Assembly (NCBI RefSeq): GCF_021018895.1
Contig: NC_079379.1
Coordinates: forward strand, 20,458,776 to 20,522,775
Direction: 5' to 3'
Origin: Seriola aureovittata
Taxonomy: Eukaryota; Chordata; Actinopteri; Carangiformes; Carangidae
Length of the DNA: 64,000 nucleotides
Shown: positions 1 to 12,289 of the stretch, piece after piece
Layout of the letters: each line of letters opens with the position of its first letter
How positions within the stretch are numbered: position 1 is the first letter of the stretch
Notes under the pieces: model-generated
Told to the model about the DNA's origin: nothing
Seen by the model: the letters and a program-made list of their open reading frames with translations, nothing else
Databases searched by the model: none
Position numbers and translations under genes: made by a program

Positions 1-3000
1 ATGGAGTGGATGACGACAAGACGGGGGACAAAATGTAGTGCCTTGTAGAGGAGTTCAGTTCCCTCGTGCTGTGCTAGATCAACCACTGTAGCACTGTGTA
101 CATGCAAATTCTGAAAGACAAAAAAAAGAGAAAAACTGAAAAGATAATAGAGAAGAAATGCTGCACTATCCATCGTTTTGGGAGGTGTTTTCATCCTCTT
201 AGCGATGTGCAGATCACAGTTATGTCTGCGGGCACTGCGATTAATGCGCGGATCGGTCATAACAATTAACATTCTGATTAACAGCGGATTGGATTGCGGG
301 TGGGTGAAATAATATTTGATGTATGAGGAAAATATTAATTACATTCTCTAAAATGTGAACATGCTTTAAGCTTCATTTTTGGGCAGCGGCCAAATGTTAT
401 TATGAGCCTTTAAATTGTTCGTGTTCTGAAAGTAGCAGCAACATTCAGAATTTTTAATGTAAGTCTTTGTTCAGGTTGTTGTTGAAATACCTGTTGCCAT
501 TTTCATTTCACCAACAGAGGAGAACTTTTACTTTTAAGTAAATGTTATTTAAAACCAGCCTACCTATTATCACAAGTAATATCCCACTGAGAGATAATGG
601 TAATATATGATCGAGTGCAGGTATTCAAATTGTGATGATTTATTCATACATGCGGATTAGGAGGACGTTAGAGCCGATCTGTGCATCACTTCAACCTATG
701 GTTACCCATAACTCCCTGCTCCGCATAGACTCACAAAGACGTTTACTTCTATCTCTGCAGAGGTGTAATTCCAACTCGATGTCACTTTGTCACCCTGATT
801 TGAGAGGTTAGATATGAATAAAACATAATTCTTATTCTTATTATGTGTTATTTCAATCTATAAGTGGTTTGGACCATTTCTCATAAAGGTCACTGCTATA
901 CCTTCAGGCCTGTGTGTTTCGGGTACTGAGACCTTTGTGTTAATATTAAGTGAATTACACCAAAGATAAAAATTCAGGGGAAAAAAAGTCTTTCAGTGAT
1001 TTAAAGCTGAATAGTTTGGGAGGTTTACACTCTTTTCAATAAAGGGGAATAAATCAGTTTCTAAGTGTTTAAATAAAGGGATTGACTGGCGTTCAACACT
1101 GGCAGGAAGAAGAGCAGAAATTAGTGAAATCAAATTAACATTAAGTTATTTCCCACTTATTCAAATTCCATTTCAGACACAAACAGATATGCACGAGTGT
1201 TCACGCGTGATCAAGCCAGTAAAACAAAACATTAACATAATTTTGGGAGAGATTAGTTTGATTTTGTAATTATTAGCACTTGGCTTGGAACAAGCCAAGA
1301 TAGAGAGGAATCAAATAAAGCACACATGCACGCGTACATGTGCACACATACACACACAGACACAGACACTGACAGACTGCAAAACAAAGACAAACCCCCT
1401 GCAGACACAGAGAGCAAGCAGGCAGGCAGGAATAAATCAGAGCTCCAGCCAGGCAGGTGAGGTGTATTTCACACTCAAGGAGTGGTCTACTCTGCGCAGC
1501 ACCCGGCATCATTAATCTCTAAGAGACAAGCCCCCTGCCCTGGAGCTGGCACAGGTAGACCTGAGTCGGCTGGGCCCGGGCCACAAGCCTACAACACTAA
1601 TGGTCTCATTGTGTTATCGGTTGTCAGATAGTACAGAGCTGGTGCTGTTGACCTAGATGGAGGTGTACCCCAGCCAAGAGCCACAGGCCCCCACGGAGCA
1701 ACAGCAGCGATGTTTGAGCTGGATCTGGAGCTGTGCTGTCGCTGGTTGGATCTGGGCGACGAGATAAGACTGCGAGGGCAAAAGTTGGGGCTGTAGCTTG
1801 GGACCGCAGCCCAAGGGAGAAGTGTTGGGTTCATTATTCAAAAGAAGTCCCATCTATTATTTATTAGTCATTACTCATTTAAAAAGTAATTTCTGGATTT
1901 CACTTGTTATTCCACAGGAGCAATAACTGTTCTGATTTCTCCCCAGAGTTGCCGGCTCTGTTCTCTCTGCACTTCAACATGACTCAAACTCCTGTGTGCT
2001 CAATCTGACGATCGACAGAGACCACTAACGTTGATTTGTAACTCACTCATCATCCTCTGCATCAGTAGCATCAGCTTAATGGGAAGACTTCCACCTTCAG
2101 AGAGCAAACTTCACTTTCTTTTATAACTCTTAGCTCATTGAGGTTGAGCTACTGTATCTAATGGCAGGCTAGTGTCAAATAAAAGCTAATTATGATGGAA
2201 ATGAATTAAACATGCAGGTTAAAAGCAGTGCTCCAGCTAAATGTCATGAAAATGGATGGATTTTTCTTTTTCAACATAGCAGAAAAGAAACTAAGACTTT
2301 TTGGACTGTTTTAAAACAGCGAAGCCTGACAGGAAGTTAAAAGTGGTGAAGTGGTGAAGTTAAAATCAACTTTATATCCAACTTACAGTGATAAGGCTAC
2401 AACTTTTGTGTTCATCAGAATGTTTTCTACAGAAAAAGCCACTGCTCACTCTCAGCCACTGCGTCTCCAATCACAATCATGGAGCACACAGATTGTTGGA
2501 CATTAAGTCATATGTTTCTTGTTCAATCCACAAATAGAAATCTTAAAATGAATTTGAGGTTGTACTTGCTGTCGTATGCTGGAGTCATTGCAGGTGTGGT
2601 ACCATCATGCCTGAAACCTGTGCTCACTGACTTCACCCAGCAACCAGAGGCAACACATTAGTAATGGGTGGATGGATGAACTGTTGTTTAGGCTTCCAAC
2701 TCCAGCTCTTTAACGTACAGACTGAGGGTGGGGAAAGTGAGACAGCCATTATTCTTTGCGGTGACTGTGGTGTAAACATACCAGTCCTCTCTGCAGGCAA
2801 AAATACAGAATAAACGCAATATTTTACAAAGAACAAGAGATGCTTAAATCTCTGGGATATTGGTACTTATCCCCTATTTTAGTAAAGTGTCTTCATCATC
2901 AGAGTCAACTGGGATTGTCCTTGCATCCTGGTGTTATTTATGATCCACCTCCAAAATCTACCACGAAAAACAACTGTCAGAGCCTTCAGCACGTCCGCTA

Positions 3001-3280
3001 CCTAAAGCCAGCTCAGTAAATCCTTTCTTGAAAACATTTTGAGTCTACAGTATGTGCAGTGTGTTGGTGAGTATGTGTGAGTGATGAGCGGTGACTTACA
3101 GAGTTCAGCCCTTCAACAGTTCTCAGACAGGTTGGAAAAATACCATGAAATGAAACTGTTCCCCTGCTTGATTAATCAAATAAAAAACCACAACGTGAGC
3201 ACACATGATGTTCATCAAGATATAATTCACAGACACGCACCACCTCAGAGAAGATATGTATGACACTGTCACACCAATTT
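1..3280. other. Non-coding stretch, nothing specific
   Basis: AT-rich unique-looking DNA. All frames are broken often, and the only open frames are under about 80 codons with no recognisable domain. Minor items are an imperfect CA-rich patch near 1321-1370 and a doubled 9-base unit (gtggtgaag) near 2343-2361. I see no promoter, exon or mobile element that can be supported here. Confidence 0.6.
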
Positions 3281-3285
3281 GCCCA

Positions 3286-3360
3286 ATCTCTCCTCTCTCC
3301 TCTCTTCACTTCCCACTGCACCATCCTCCCTCCTCACCCCCCTGTTCCCTCCTGCCTCTA
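3286..3360 (+). repeat. Pyrimidine-rich tract
   Basis: About 75 bases made almost only of C and T. The tract lies directly upstream of an AG followed by ATG at 3374, so it could act as the polypyrimidine tract of a splice acceptor. It could equally be ordinary simple sequence, which is common in fish DNA. No function is claimed. Confidence 0.6.
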
Positions 3361-3373
3361 TCACACCAAACAG

Positions 3374-3526
3374 ATGGAGGTGTCAGTGGATTTCCACCTA
3401 AACACAAGCCAGGGCGGAGCTACCGGCCTCATTTGCATGTTCAGGAGTGAGGAGTTGTCTGTTTGGGTCACAGAGGTTTCTCTGCTGACCCAGCTGCGTG
3501 CTCTGTCGTGCACGGAGAGGTCAAGG
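3374..3526 (+). other. Exon-like open stretch (unproven)
   Basis: The stretch starts with ATG directly after 'caaacag', which follows a long pyrimidine tract. It stays open for 51 codons, has no low-complexity content and reaches a possible donor ('agg/gtaggt') in phase 0. The peptide begins MEVSVDFHLN and matches no family that I recognise; it has no clear signal peptide or membrane segment. The same DNA contains a GC-box-like word (gggcgg) and an octamer word (atttgcat), so a regulatory element is an alternative. A chance open frame is also quite possible. Confidence 0.22.
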
Positions 3527-4098
3527 GTAGGTGAGCGGTGACAGGGGCAGAAGCTCTGTGCTGCTTTTGTGTTACTGCAACCTTTGGATGCACCTTTTGT
3601 CCTTGGTCTTCTCTTTTCAAGTTGGTAAAAAATTAAGCGCTGCTTAAACCCTGAAAATAAAATCCTGTGCTGTTACAGAATTTTATGCTCAGCCTGCTAT
3701 CAAACATCTGATGTAGATTGGGCTGGTTCCTTTTAGTTGTGAATAGTATAGAATTTTTTCTCAACTGATACTGACAAATTATGGAGGCTCTCGTGTTTTC
3801 ATTTGCGAAAGTCTCCGTGGTCACTCAGCCACTGTTAGCATCTGCAAAGAGCTGTTATTCAAATTACTTTATGAGCAGATTCAGATAGAATTTAGGCTTT
3901 AGTTTTTTGAGTCAAAGACAAAAGAGAAAAACAATGAGACAAAATCATTTCTAAGCTGCTGTATTGTTAACTAACTGAACACAGTTTTTAAGTGAAAGTA
4001 AATTTCAAAAACCTATCCAAATATAGCTAGAATAAAATCCTTGTTATTTTGATAAAGGCTGACAAATATTAATTTGAACCAATACTTCGATGTTGTGG

Positions 4099-4155
4099 AA
4101 CATATGCTTATTCACATAGTTTCTAAGAGACAAGAGGATTGATACCAGTGTCACG
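4099..4155 (+). repeat. GCTAGC-type fish repeat, 5' fragment
   Basis: The words 'catatgcttattcac', 'aagaggattgatacca' and their spacing match the opening part of an interspersed repeat very common in spiny-rayed fishes (the family with 'ttcttgccaagagttagatg'). Only the first roughly 55 bases are present. A longer copy in the opposite orientation begins about 340 bases downstream. The family is recognised from memory and I cannot give its database name. Confidence 0.5.
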
Positions 4156-4496
4156 GCTGTGGGTTTAATACAGAACTGGGAATGATTAGCCTAGCATAAT
4201 AGTTACAGCACATGACTAAACCCACAAATTATCCTTTTCACAGTTTTATTTGAGCACAGATTTGAAGTGATCCTTTGTAAATGCTAAAACCTAATGTAAC
4301 AATATCACAAGTAGAGAGGAGTCATAAAATTAGCAATTTATGCTCCCTAATACTAGCTATCATAAGCTACTGTACCAGAGGAAGTGAGAGTGTACAGAAT
4401 TTAATTTACTTATTTTTGAAAATTATTTCTTAAGAATTCAACTTTTTAATGTTCTATTTCTTTTTTTCAGATGTTTCACAGTGTCACTTTAACTGC

Positions 4497-4795
4497 AGAG
4501 ATACAGTGTGTTAATTAGTGAGTCCTGGTAGGCGTTTTTTGTAACTTCAGAGTGGAGTCATGCTAAGCTAGCTAACTGTATTTCCTCGTGACTTTAGCAC
4601 AGGGCTGCTTGGTTTCCAGTCTTTATGCTAATTTAAATGCTAACATAAACGAAATGCTAACATCTCCTGGCTGTAGCTTCATATTTAATGCATTGGCACG
4701 AGAGTGGTATCAGTCTTCTTATCTAACGCATACACAGATGGCCAATAAGCATATTTCCCAGAATGCCAAACTACAGTATTTCTTAGGACAAAGAA
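4497..4795 (-). repeat. GCTAGC-type fish repeat, near-complete reverse copy
   Basis: Read on the minus strand this shows the ordered landmarks of the family: 'ggcaagaaag'-like start (degraded), 'agaagactgataccactctc'-like word, 'gaagctacagccagg', the TTAGC-rich centre, 'ccagtctttatgct' on the plus strand, then 'ggtgctggtagg'-like and 'taattagtgag'. An extra block of 'atgctaacat' words near 4628-4665 interrupts the standard order and may be a small insertion or local duplication. Confidence 0.65.
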
Positions 4796-4829
4796 TCAAA
4801 GTGAGATTTGTTTTGTGTTTGTAAAACAT

Positions 4830-5757
4830 ACAGCAGCCTGTATCATTTTATGATTATTCCTTTAATCTTTTAGTCCTGTGATGATGAGGGTGGTGGGTCA
4901 CTTGAAAATTATTTAAAGCAATAGTCATCCTTATAAGTTCAAAAATAAAGTAAAACTTTTAATGGCAGAATATTAATCAGAAACACCCACCTCCATAATT
5001 CAATGCTCTCAGTGGAATAAAAGGCTGTAATGGAGGAAGCAGAGGTTCTTTCTGTGCCCCCCGTGAGATGCTCCCCTCTTTTTCAGCTGCCTGTACCTGA
5101 CTGAAAAGACTGGGGATGGAAAGAGGTGGAGGGAAAGACATCATCCTGCAAAAGGGTCAGCTAAGTTGACATGCGACTCCCTTTGCCTCCAGCACTCAAG
5201 TGGGACTCCATCTGCACTGAAGGTTACCTCAGACTCCATTTGCAAGCCGGCTGTGGATTTTTAAAAGTGTGGTTAAGTTATTTAGTATGTGCAGCTCTAA
5301 GACTTGCTCTTGCATCGTCATGGCCATTTTGGTTTACAGCCAGTTTTCTTTCTCCTGCTATCTGTCTTTTTCTCTTCCTTGCTGTCCTCTTCCTCCTGCT
5401 GTCTTTTTGTCTTCCTCTGGATCCATATTTGTCTCATTCAGTAGAGGAGCAGGTTGGATCTCCTTCATCTGTCTTCAAGTCATTCCTTCTTCTTGCTGTC
5501 TGCCTGTCCACAAGAAGAATTAGCAGATGTGAGATGGTGTAGAAACTCCTACAATTTTGTCAGAGGTACATTCTGAAAAAACGAAACATCAGTTAAAATC
5601 AGTTGAAAATCTTCTTTTTGCTGAGATCCAGTGGTCAAAATGTTTCCCCTTGCTGCATTGATTTAGACATAAAATCAAGATGTGTAAAGGTGTAACTTGA
5701 AACTGGAACATCTCACTGAAATTCGTCTTGGTGTTTAGGTCTCATCAAAAGAGGTAG
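4830..5757. other. Non-coding stretch with a pyrimidine-rich patch
   Basis: The section from about 5330 to 5510 is rich in C and T on the plus strand. It gives a 123-codon open frame (5171-5542) whose hydrophobic runs simply reflect the CTN/TTN-rich DNA. I recognise no family, so I do not call a gene. The remainder is AT-rich and featureless. Confidence 0.55.
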
Positions 5758-6120
5758 GCCTATTTGTAAGTTTTTCTCTGCCGCCGAACGTGGTTTCTTG
5801 CTGGAAGCGCGAGTGGTGGTGTTCGTCGCTTGATGAGAGCTTCAGCCATTGATGTCTTTATAATAGAAAATGTTATAATACGCCCTCTGAGCAGCGCTGC
5901 ATCTTCAGGGCTGATTGCAGGCTACAGTGAGTTGCTATCAGAAAGTGACGAGACGGGCCGGGGCTAGCTGGTCAGCATGCTAACTTCAGTAGGAAAAAAA
6001 GACATGATAGATACAGGAGTTAACATTGATGTTGCTTTCCACCTCTGCAGGAAGCTCTTAGTGAGTAAAGGAATCAAGTTTGATGCTGAACTCGCAACAT
6101 TTCTTCTAGACTGGTAAGTA
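5758..6120 (+). repeat. Interspersed repeat carrying an exon-like piece
   Basis: About 200 bases of this stretch (roughly 5758-5970) recur in reverse orientation at 55449-55638, sharing 'gcagcgctgcatcttcagg' with few changes, 'ttgctatcagaaagtgacg' with few changes, and 'gggctagct'. So this is a dispersed repeat. The 3' part holds a splice-like unit: 'ccacctctgcag' acceptor, 63 bases (6051-6113), then 'ctg/gtaagta' donor. One frame reads KLLVSKGIKFDAELATFLLD with no stop. This suggests the repeat derives from an intron-containing transposon gene or an old gene duplicate; the protein family is not recognised. Confidence 0.6.
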
Positions 6121-8840
6121 AACAGCTGTTAATGCTAATGTTAGGTATGTAGCAATAGCAAAGCTCCAAAATGTCAAATTTAACCAATTTATTGGAAAAG
6201 TGTACATCTCTCATGAACAAGCAGTATTCTTCAATATAACACGGTTATAAATTGTTTAATGCCACAATGGTACGAATTTGCTGTTACAAAATAATTATTG
6301 TTTATTGATCATTTTGGCTTCATTTTCTAATTTCTAAGAACTGGTTGTAAGTGATACATAAGAAAACAATGTTATGTTATTTTCATGTAACTGATACAGT
6401 GCAGCTTTTTTTTATATTTTTAGGGTGTGTTCACTCCATGAATACTTGATCATATTTCTGTCTACATGTTTCAAGCACAATGTGCACGAATGATAAGTAG
6501 AGATGCACCTTGCAAACACCCACCAGACACACTGTGACTCCAGCTGGGTGCACCTGCTTGAAACATACGCCACACGTGTCTTAGGGAGAATCTGTCACAT
6601 CTGCACCTAAAAGCAGCCTTAGTGAGCCTGGTGTGATTTGGCATGAATTCAGAAATGATGATGAGTCATTAAACTATCTCTGCGATTTTTCCGCTGGGAA
6701 AAACAATTTTCTTTTTTCTTTTTTTTTTCTAATGCACAGTGCACTTTTTATTTTACTGTAATAGCACACACACAGTGTAATTGTACAAGCAAACTTGTTT
6801 TCTTCTCCTTATTGCTTCACTTATTCTGCCAGAAAGTAAAACCATACATATGCTCCCTACTTTTTGTCGCTCTCACTGACACCATAAAGAAAAGAAAAAA
6901 ACCCTGTGTTTTAACATATGGAGATCCCGAGTTTTGTCAGCTTCAAGCATCTTTTAAAAAAAAACTGTGATGTTCAGCTGATGAGACAGATGGTTCATTA
7001 GAGAATCACAAGTATCCCGCTAAGTCTTCCACTCACTTCAGGAACAGACCTCAGAGACTGAGACCGCGGCTGCTGGGAGTTTGGTTTGCTGTGTGTGCTT
7101 CTACCATAACAGCAGCTTGAACTGAACAGGAGATTGCAGTGAGCAGACATCAGTTGTTTAAGCAAATGTCGGTTTTGTGCCATTTCTTGCAAAGTCATAG
7201 TCCTTTATGTGAATTTTATTGCCTAATAATATCTTATTGAGGCACTTTGTTTGGCCATATGTTTGCTCCATTCTTCATTCGCTTTTCTTATTTTGTTGCT
7301 GACTTTATCCACATCTTCTGTTTTTCCCCTCGATTTGGACAACTACCAAGTTATAGTTTCCATGGTAACGTACAGCATTTTGTTTGTCTCCAGCTAATAC
7401 AGTGAAAACGCAGTGAGTTCGGATTGTAGCCACTTTTCATCTGGTTACAGTGTATACAACAGTATACTGCTCTTTCCTGCCACCTTGGATAAATGTATTT
7501 ATCATTTATTACAGGCGGTCAACACTTAAAGTCAGATTACCTATGTTTACAAATGTGTGTTTTATTTGAAGTGTTGATCCATCAGAAGATATATTTATGG
7601 TTTTAAGAACCAAAAACCATCTCAATGTAGTTTTACATCTCCTCTCTCAGGCTTCTCTCTGGAGCTCCGTTTTAATGCTCGGTTTCTGAATACAGGCCGT
7701 GTGCATTTCTCTGTGGACTGAGCACTTTGATACTTTTACAGTATTGATATAGAACCTAGACCTGCTTTATAATAATAAAAAAAAAAGACATGGAAATCTC
7801 ACTATACTATATGGGACCTTTAAAAACAAAGTCGTAAGGAGTCTTTTGTCTACAACTTTTTGGCATTTTTGTCATTGTCTCTTGTGAGTTCTTTACTGTA
7901 ACATCATGGAAGTGCAATAATAAATCCAACACCTATTCACTTTTATCACCACCTCTATGATATAAGCGAACACATCAATTGTGCTGTTCACAATACTTCA
8001 GGCACAGGGCGCAGAACTGCAGCGCCCTCTGCCATCATCACTCTACTTCTCTCAGGTACAATAAAGACATTACAGGATAAAGACGGTGGCCAGCGTCACT
8101 GACTCCTGGTATTGTGATCAATAAAGATTTTATTTCTCTGTTGAAATGACCTACCACTTAGTCTAAATAGAAGTGGGAGGCCATTTTACACATGTGTGGG
8201 CTGGTCTGTGCACAGCTCTGAGTAACACTTTGTTAACTGGTTCATTCATGGCAACAAGGAGACTCAATCGCAGGTTTCCAAAGGTTCATGTAAACAGATT
8301 AACCCCACTGGCGTAAGGCCAGCAGCCAGATATGTCTGCAGTGTGAAACGCAGCCAGTGAATACATCATGACACGTCAAACAGGCAGTTAGGGAATGAAA
8401 GGTTGTGGAGAGATGACTGTGAGTGACTGTTTGGGTGAAAAGCTACGTTTTCATACTCGCCATGCCCTTCAAACCAACCTCCGATCGAGCCAGTCCAACA
8501 TGGGTGATCACTTACACATGACAGTTCAGGCCACGCAATTCATCAAGGACACAGTGAAACTTAAATAGCTGAGTCTCCAAAAATAAATGTATATCCCGAG
8601 ACCATTTACTCTTTCTGATAAGCATGCCTTCCCATCATAAATGCATGTGTTTTCCTATGTGAAATATTAGTACCTCAAACAGGCCATTTCTTTAGTCACT
8701 GTTCATACTGCTTTTAAAGGCCCTAATAGTAATTTCCATTTTAAGGATATAAGCTTACTTCAGTCCATTAATATGATAATATCAGCCACCCTACTGCTGT
8801 TACAACGGTCCTCATGCACGGAAAGTAATTGTCCATTTAT
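6121..8840. other. Non-coding stretch, nothing specific
   Basis: AT-rich DNA with short T runs (6716-6729) and small A runs. A weak inverted pair lies near 6466-6478 and 6552-6564 (tgtttcaagca/tgcttgaaaca). No open frame with domain character and no mobile element was recognised. Confidence 0.6.
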
Positions 8841-8849
8841 TCAGAATCC

Positions 8850-9130
8850 CTTCCCTAAGTAATATATTCAAATTGATTATAGTCTGCTGAAGGCAGGCTG
8901 AAAACTAATATGTTGACACTCTTCAGGATTTTGGGGGCATTCACCGTCAATTATTTAATAAAGAGAACTCATCAAAGGGTGCCACAAAATACAGCCATTT
9001 AAACAAACAATGGAGAGATATTTCACATTGAGATGAAAAACTGAATATTCCCTCAAGTTGTTACTGAAATCCTGATTCAATCAAGCCGCTGCTTATTTCA
9101 GCTTCAAGTCGTAACTGAGATATCGTGTTC
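8850..9130. promoter_or_regulatory. Possible conserved non-coding element
   Basis: Unique-looking, low-repeat, AT-rich sequence dense in homeodomain-type and related words (attgatta, caattatttaat, aaataca, aacaaacaatgg). That texture resembles vertebrate developmental enhancers. There is no direct proof, because conservation cannot be seen from one sequence. Confidence 0.2.
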
Positions 9131-9202
9131 ACAAGAATGGGACGGACTGACAACCCAAAAATACAATGCCTAAGAAGAACATAAGAAATCTAAAATTCTG
9201 CT

Positions 9203-9314
9203 CCGTCATTATGGGATATTGAGTGTACATTGATGAGGGGAAAAACCTTTGATTTCAGCATGAGGCTGCGACATAACAAAATGTGAAAAAAGTGAGTACT
9301 TTCTGAATGCAGTG
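9203..9314 (-). mobile_element. Tc1/mariner-like transposon end
   Basis: On the minus strand the stretch reads 'cactgcattcagaaagtact', then 'ttttcacattttgttatg', a stretch with 'cagcctcatgctgaaat', and 'cattgatgtacactca'-like words. This is the familiar inverted-terminal layout of a fish Tc1-like family (consensus of the type gtgcattcggaaagtattca...). The end abuts a short 'atatatat' run, as expected for a TA target. Neither the other end nor a transposase is seen, so this is a truncated remnant of about 110 bases. Confidence 0.65.
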
Positions 9315-10698
9315 ACACACATATATATATAGCTATTGTCAGTTCAACAATTTCAACTCAGGTTCCACTTATTTGCTTGTTTTGCAGATCACAACCATAT
9401 CACACCATCTCCAGTCTTGTAAGACAACATGAATGACAAGTGCAAAAGGTGCTTAGAATAACAAACTTCATCTTAAAGTTGACCTTTAAACTATGATGCA
9501 AGTTGCAACTCACAGTTTGGGTCATAATTTTACCATTTGCTTTTGTTTTCATTTGCAAATAGGTTTTACTTTTCTTTTCTTTTTTTGCAATGTTGGAGCA
9601 TTCCCAGATCTCAACATCTCCATCTAGGTATAATCTTATTCTAAATTGTGAAAAATAAGACCCATGTGATAATAGCAAGACCTTTGATGACCTCATTTAA
9701 TCTGAAAAACGCCAAAGCAGACCATCATTAACAGAGGAGAAGTAGTGAGGCTCAGTTTCAAAAGCAGTTTCGCTCCAAACTGTGACACCCTCTTCTGAAA
9801 ACTGACATCTCTTATCACAAGAACTGGAATCATTATCATAATACACAGTAAAAATTACTATAAAAGAGTCACCTCTGGACTCATGCTCAAGATTTGGGGA
9901 AAGATTTGAGGAGACTGACAGATAACTCCTCTTTGGATCTCTTTCTTGTTGGAATTAAGCCATTTAAAAAAAACCCTGTGACAGCCGGTCTCTTTCTACA
10001 TCCGCCGCCTCGTGTGAATTGACTCAGAGGCTTCAGGCGACAGTGAGGGAGATGTGGAGGGATGGACAGCGCTGTAGCATCAGTGTTTATTCTGTACTGT
10101 ACGAATAAGTGTCTGGTGAGACTTAATCCTATGACGCTGTAGATCTTGGTGGGTCACTGCCCATGAGGCTGCAGGGGCTGGCTGCCACACTGACCTCCTG
10201 AACCCTGGGTGTCAGCGCCAGGCTGCAAATTAGCCTCCAGACGGATCTAGAGATTTCAGTCCTCTGCTTTTTCACGAATGGAGGGGGGAAAAAAAGTGAG
10301 AGGAAAAGGACAAACAGGAGTGAAGAGTTGAGAGTGATAGATGGCACACTGTGATGTCTCTTGAGGGTTGAGGGAAAGTGAGAAAAAGAGGAGGATAGAG
10401 GGAAGGAGGCAAGTGAGAGAGCGTCAATGTCAGCAGCTGGATCAAAGGAGAGAAAGGGGAGGCAGACTTTGGCAATGAAGGCACCTGAAATCCATTCAAA
10501 TTAAAACATACGCTGACACAAAAGTCGGCACATGAATACAAAGAGCGACTTAGCCATGTTTGTTTGTTGAGCCTGGAGAGAGAGGAAGAAAAAAAATCCC
10601 TTTGTAAGGCACGTTGTATACATGCAAGTGTTTGTCTGGCTGTTTGCCTGCCTGCCTGTGTGGAACTCCCTTTGCTCAGCTGTGTATGTGTGTGAATG

Positions 10699-10700
<2 letters not shown>
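9315..10700. other. Non-coding stretch with purine-rich patch
   Basis: The plus strand from about 10274 to 10470 is strongly purine-rich (G and A runs such as gaggaggatagagggaagga). The rest is ordinary. Open frames on the minus strand through the purine patch are low-complexity Ser/Pro/Leu artefacts. Confidence 0.55.

Positions 10701-10741
<41 letters not shown>
10701..10741 (+). repeat. (TG)20 microsatellite
   Basis: An uninterrupted run of TG units, flanked on the left by shorter interrupted TG words from 10681. Confidence 0.95.
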
Positions 10742-10743
<2 letters not shown>

Positions 10744-11274
10744 ATGTGGACATTTACTGTGAGTGAGTGTGTGTGCGTATGGCTGGAGGTAGGCGAGCAT
10801 CAGGGAGCAGGGAGCTGGGGAGTTTTGGGAAAGGTCGTGAGGCACAGTGGCTTGGCATGGTGGCATATTTCATTTATAAGCTCACTGGGGCATAGCTGTG
10901 CTGCAGGGAAGATTAAGCTGTAACTCTTCAGTTTGTACAGAAAATGCAGGGCATGTTCCATTAGCGAGGAAAAATAAAACCTCCTTAGACCTAGAAGTAA
11001 ATTAGTAATGTTGCTGTGGTTGATTTCACAAGCGCAATGCATTTTTTACATAATTTTTATTTAGTTATTTATCTTATGTTGGATTGTGTTCGCTCAAATA
11101 GAAAAAGAGGCAGGGAAGATTAAAAAAAAAAGAGGATACGATGTGGTATAAAGGCATTTATGTCGAGTTTAAACCTGTATTTTTGATATTATCATTGCAG
11201 AGAATAAATAACCGACTCTGCAACTTCTGTTTCATGACTCTCACCAACTTTCTGTATCAAACCATAACTACCTC

Positions 11275-11530
11275 CCCATTACCAAACAGTGGAGAGGCTG
11301 AGTAAACCATGAGCTGGTGAAGGAAGCTGAGCTACTAGCAAGCTAAAGAGCCAGTAGCTAAAGAGCTGACTGTTTTCTCAAGAGTTGGTAGAAACCAAAC
11401 CAGTGGTCAAAGCCAAGCCAAAGGTACACAGCCAATGTAAAAGATGAGTCAATGAAGAGAGTTGAATACATGGGGAGCCAGATATTTTACTCAAGAGGTG
11501 GCAGAAACCAAACTAGAGCTAAACCATGAA
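11275..11530 (+). repeat. Old interspersed repeat with internal duplication
   Basis: The word set 'ctcaagagttggtagaaacc' at 11377-11396 recurs with four differences at 11490-11509 ('ctcaagaggtggcagaaacc'). The surrounding text (agccagatatttt, agctaaagagc) resembles a fish repeat that I know only by motif. It is probably a diverged copy with a partial tandem duplication. Edges are approximate. Confidence 0.4.
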
Positions 11531-11544
11531 TGAATCTGACTCTC

Positions 11545-11565
11545 TTTTTTTTTTTTTTTTTTTTT
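11545..11565 (+). repeat. Poly-T run (21 nt)
   Basis: Twenty-one T in a row, directly downstream of the old repeat. On the minus strand this is a poly-A run and could mark the tail of a retroposed sequence, but no body of such an element was recognised. Confidence 0.85.
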
Positions 11566-11612
11566 GTTAGATTGGATTTTAGATTAAACAGATGACAAGA
11601 AACACAACTTTA

Positions 11613-11653
11613 ACTAGAAGGGTGCTCGAAGAGCGCAGCCCTCCACCAAGGCC
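11613..11653 (-). repeat. End fragment of the CCACCAAGG-type repeat
   Basis: 'actagaagggtgctcg', 'gagcgca' and 'ctccaccaaggcc' match the reverse complement of the 3' end of the fuller copy at 49166-49387 (ggccttggtggaggtatgtgctct...). Only the terminal roughly 40 bases are recognisable. Confidence 0.6.
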
Positions 11654-12289
11654 AATGTCTAACAACATACACCAGACATCAGAGAAAAAAGATAAATTCT
11701 AAATGCTTTTTAGCTGATCAGATCTATTCCAAAGCTGTTGAAATGGGCTGCGAGACGGTGCATTAACTTGTAGCTTTTGAGTTAAAACATTAGTTTTAGA
11801 GTAGTAGATGATCTACTCTGCACAGTAAAGGCATTATAACAAGCACCTCATTTACAAATGATTATGTTGGTTGGTTTGTTGTTGAGATGGTGAAATATGA
11901 GGTGCTCAGCTCTTCAGACACACTTGAGAATATAAACACACATTCGGTGAAGCAGTATGCAAGAAGTAGCAACAGAGGCTGTATATTTCTACAGAGATTA
12001 AATGTTTCAAATGTTGACAGAAAGCTGATGATGTTTTTTATTTAACGATGTACTATAGAATCATCTTCACCATCTCACTGATCTTTATGATATGGGAGTC
12101 AGCTGAGGAACATTGTAAAGGAATTGAGTAAAATCAAAATTAGCTTCTTTTGGAGACAGTTTCAGCAGACAAATGACACAAAAAGCTAAATCCATGATCA
12201 CACATCAAGACCAAGGAATTTGACTTGCTCGTGGTCATGGTCAAAAATACAGGTTTTTGAAAATTAGGTGAAACAGGTGCAAGTATTTT

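Noticed and set aside
5171..5542. 123-codon open frame with hydrophobic segments
   Set aside because: The DNA is C/T-rich on the plus strand, so Leu, Phe and Ser runs are expected. An overlapping second frame looks just as hydrophobic.
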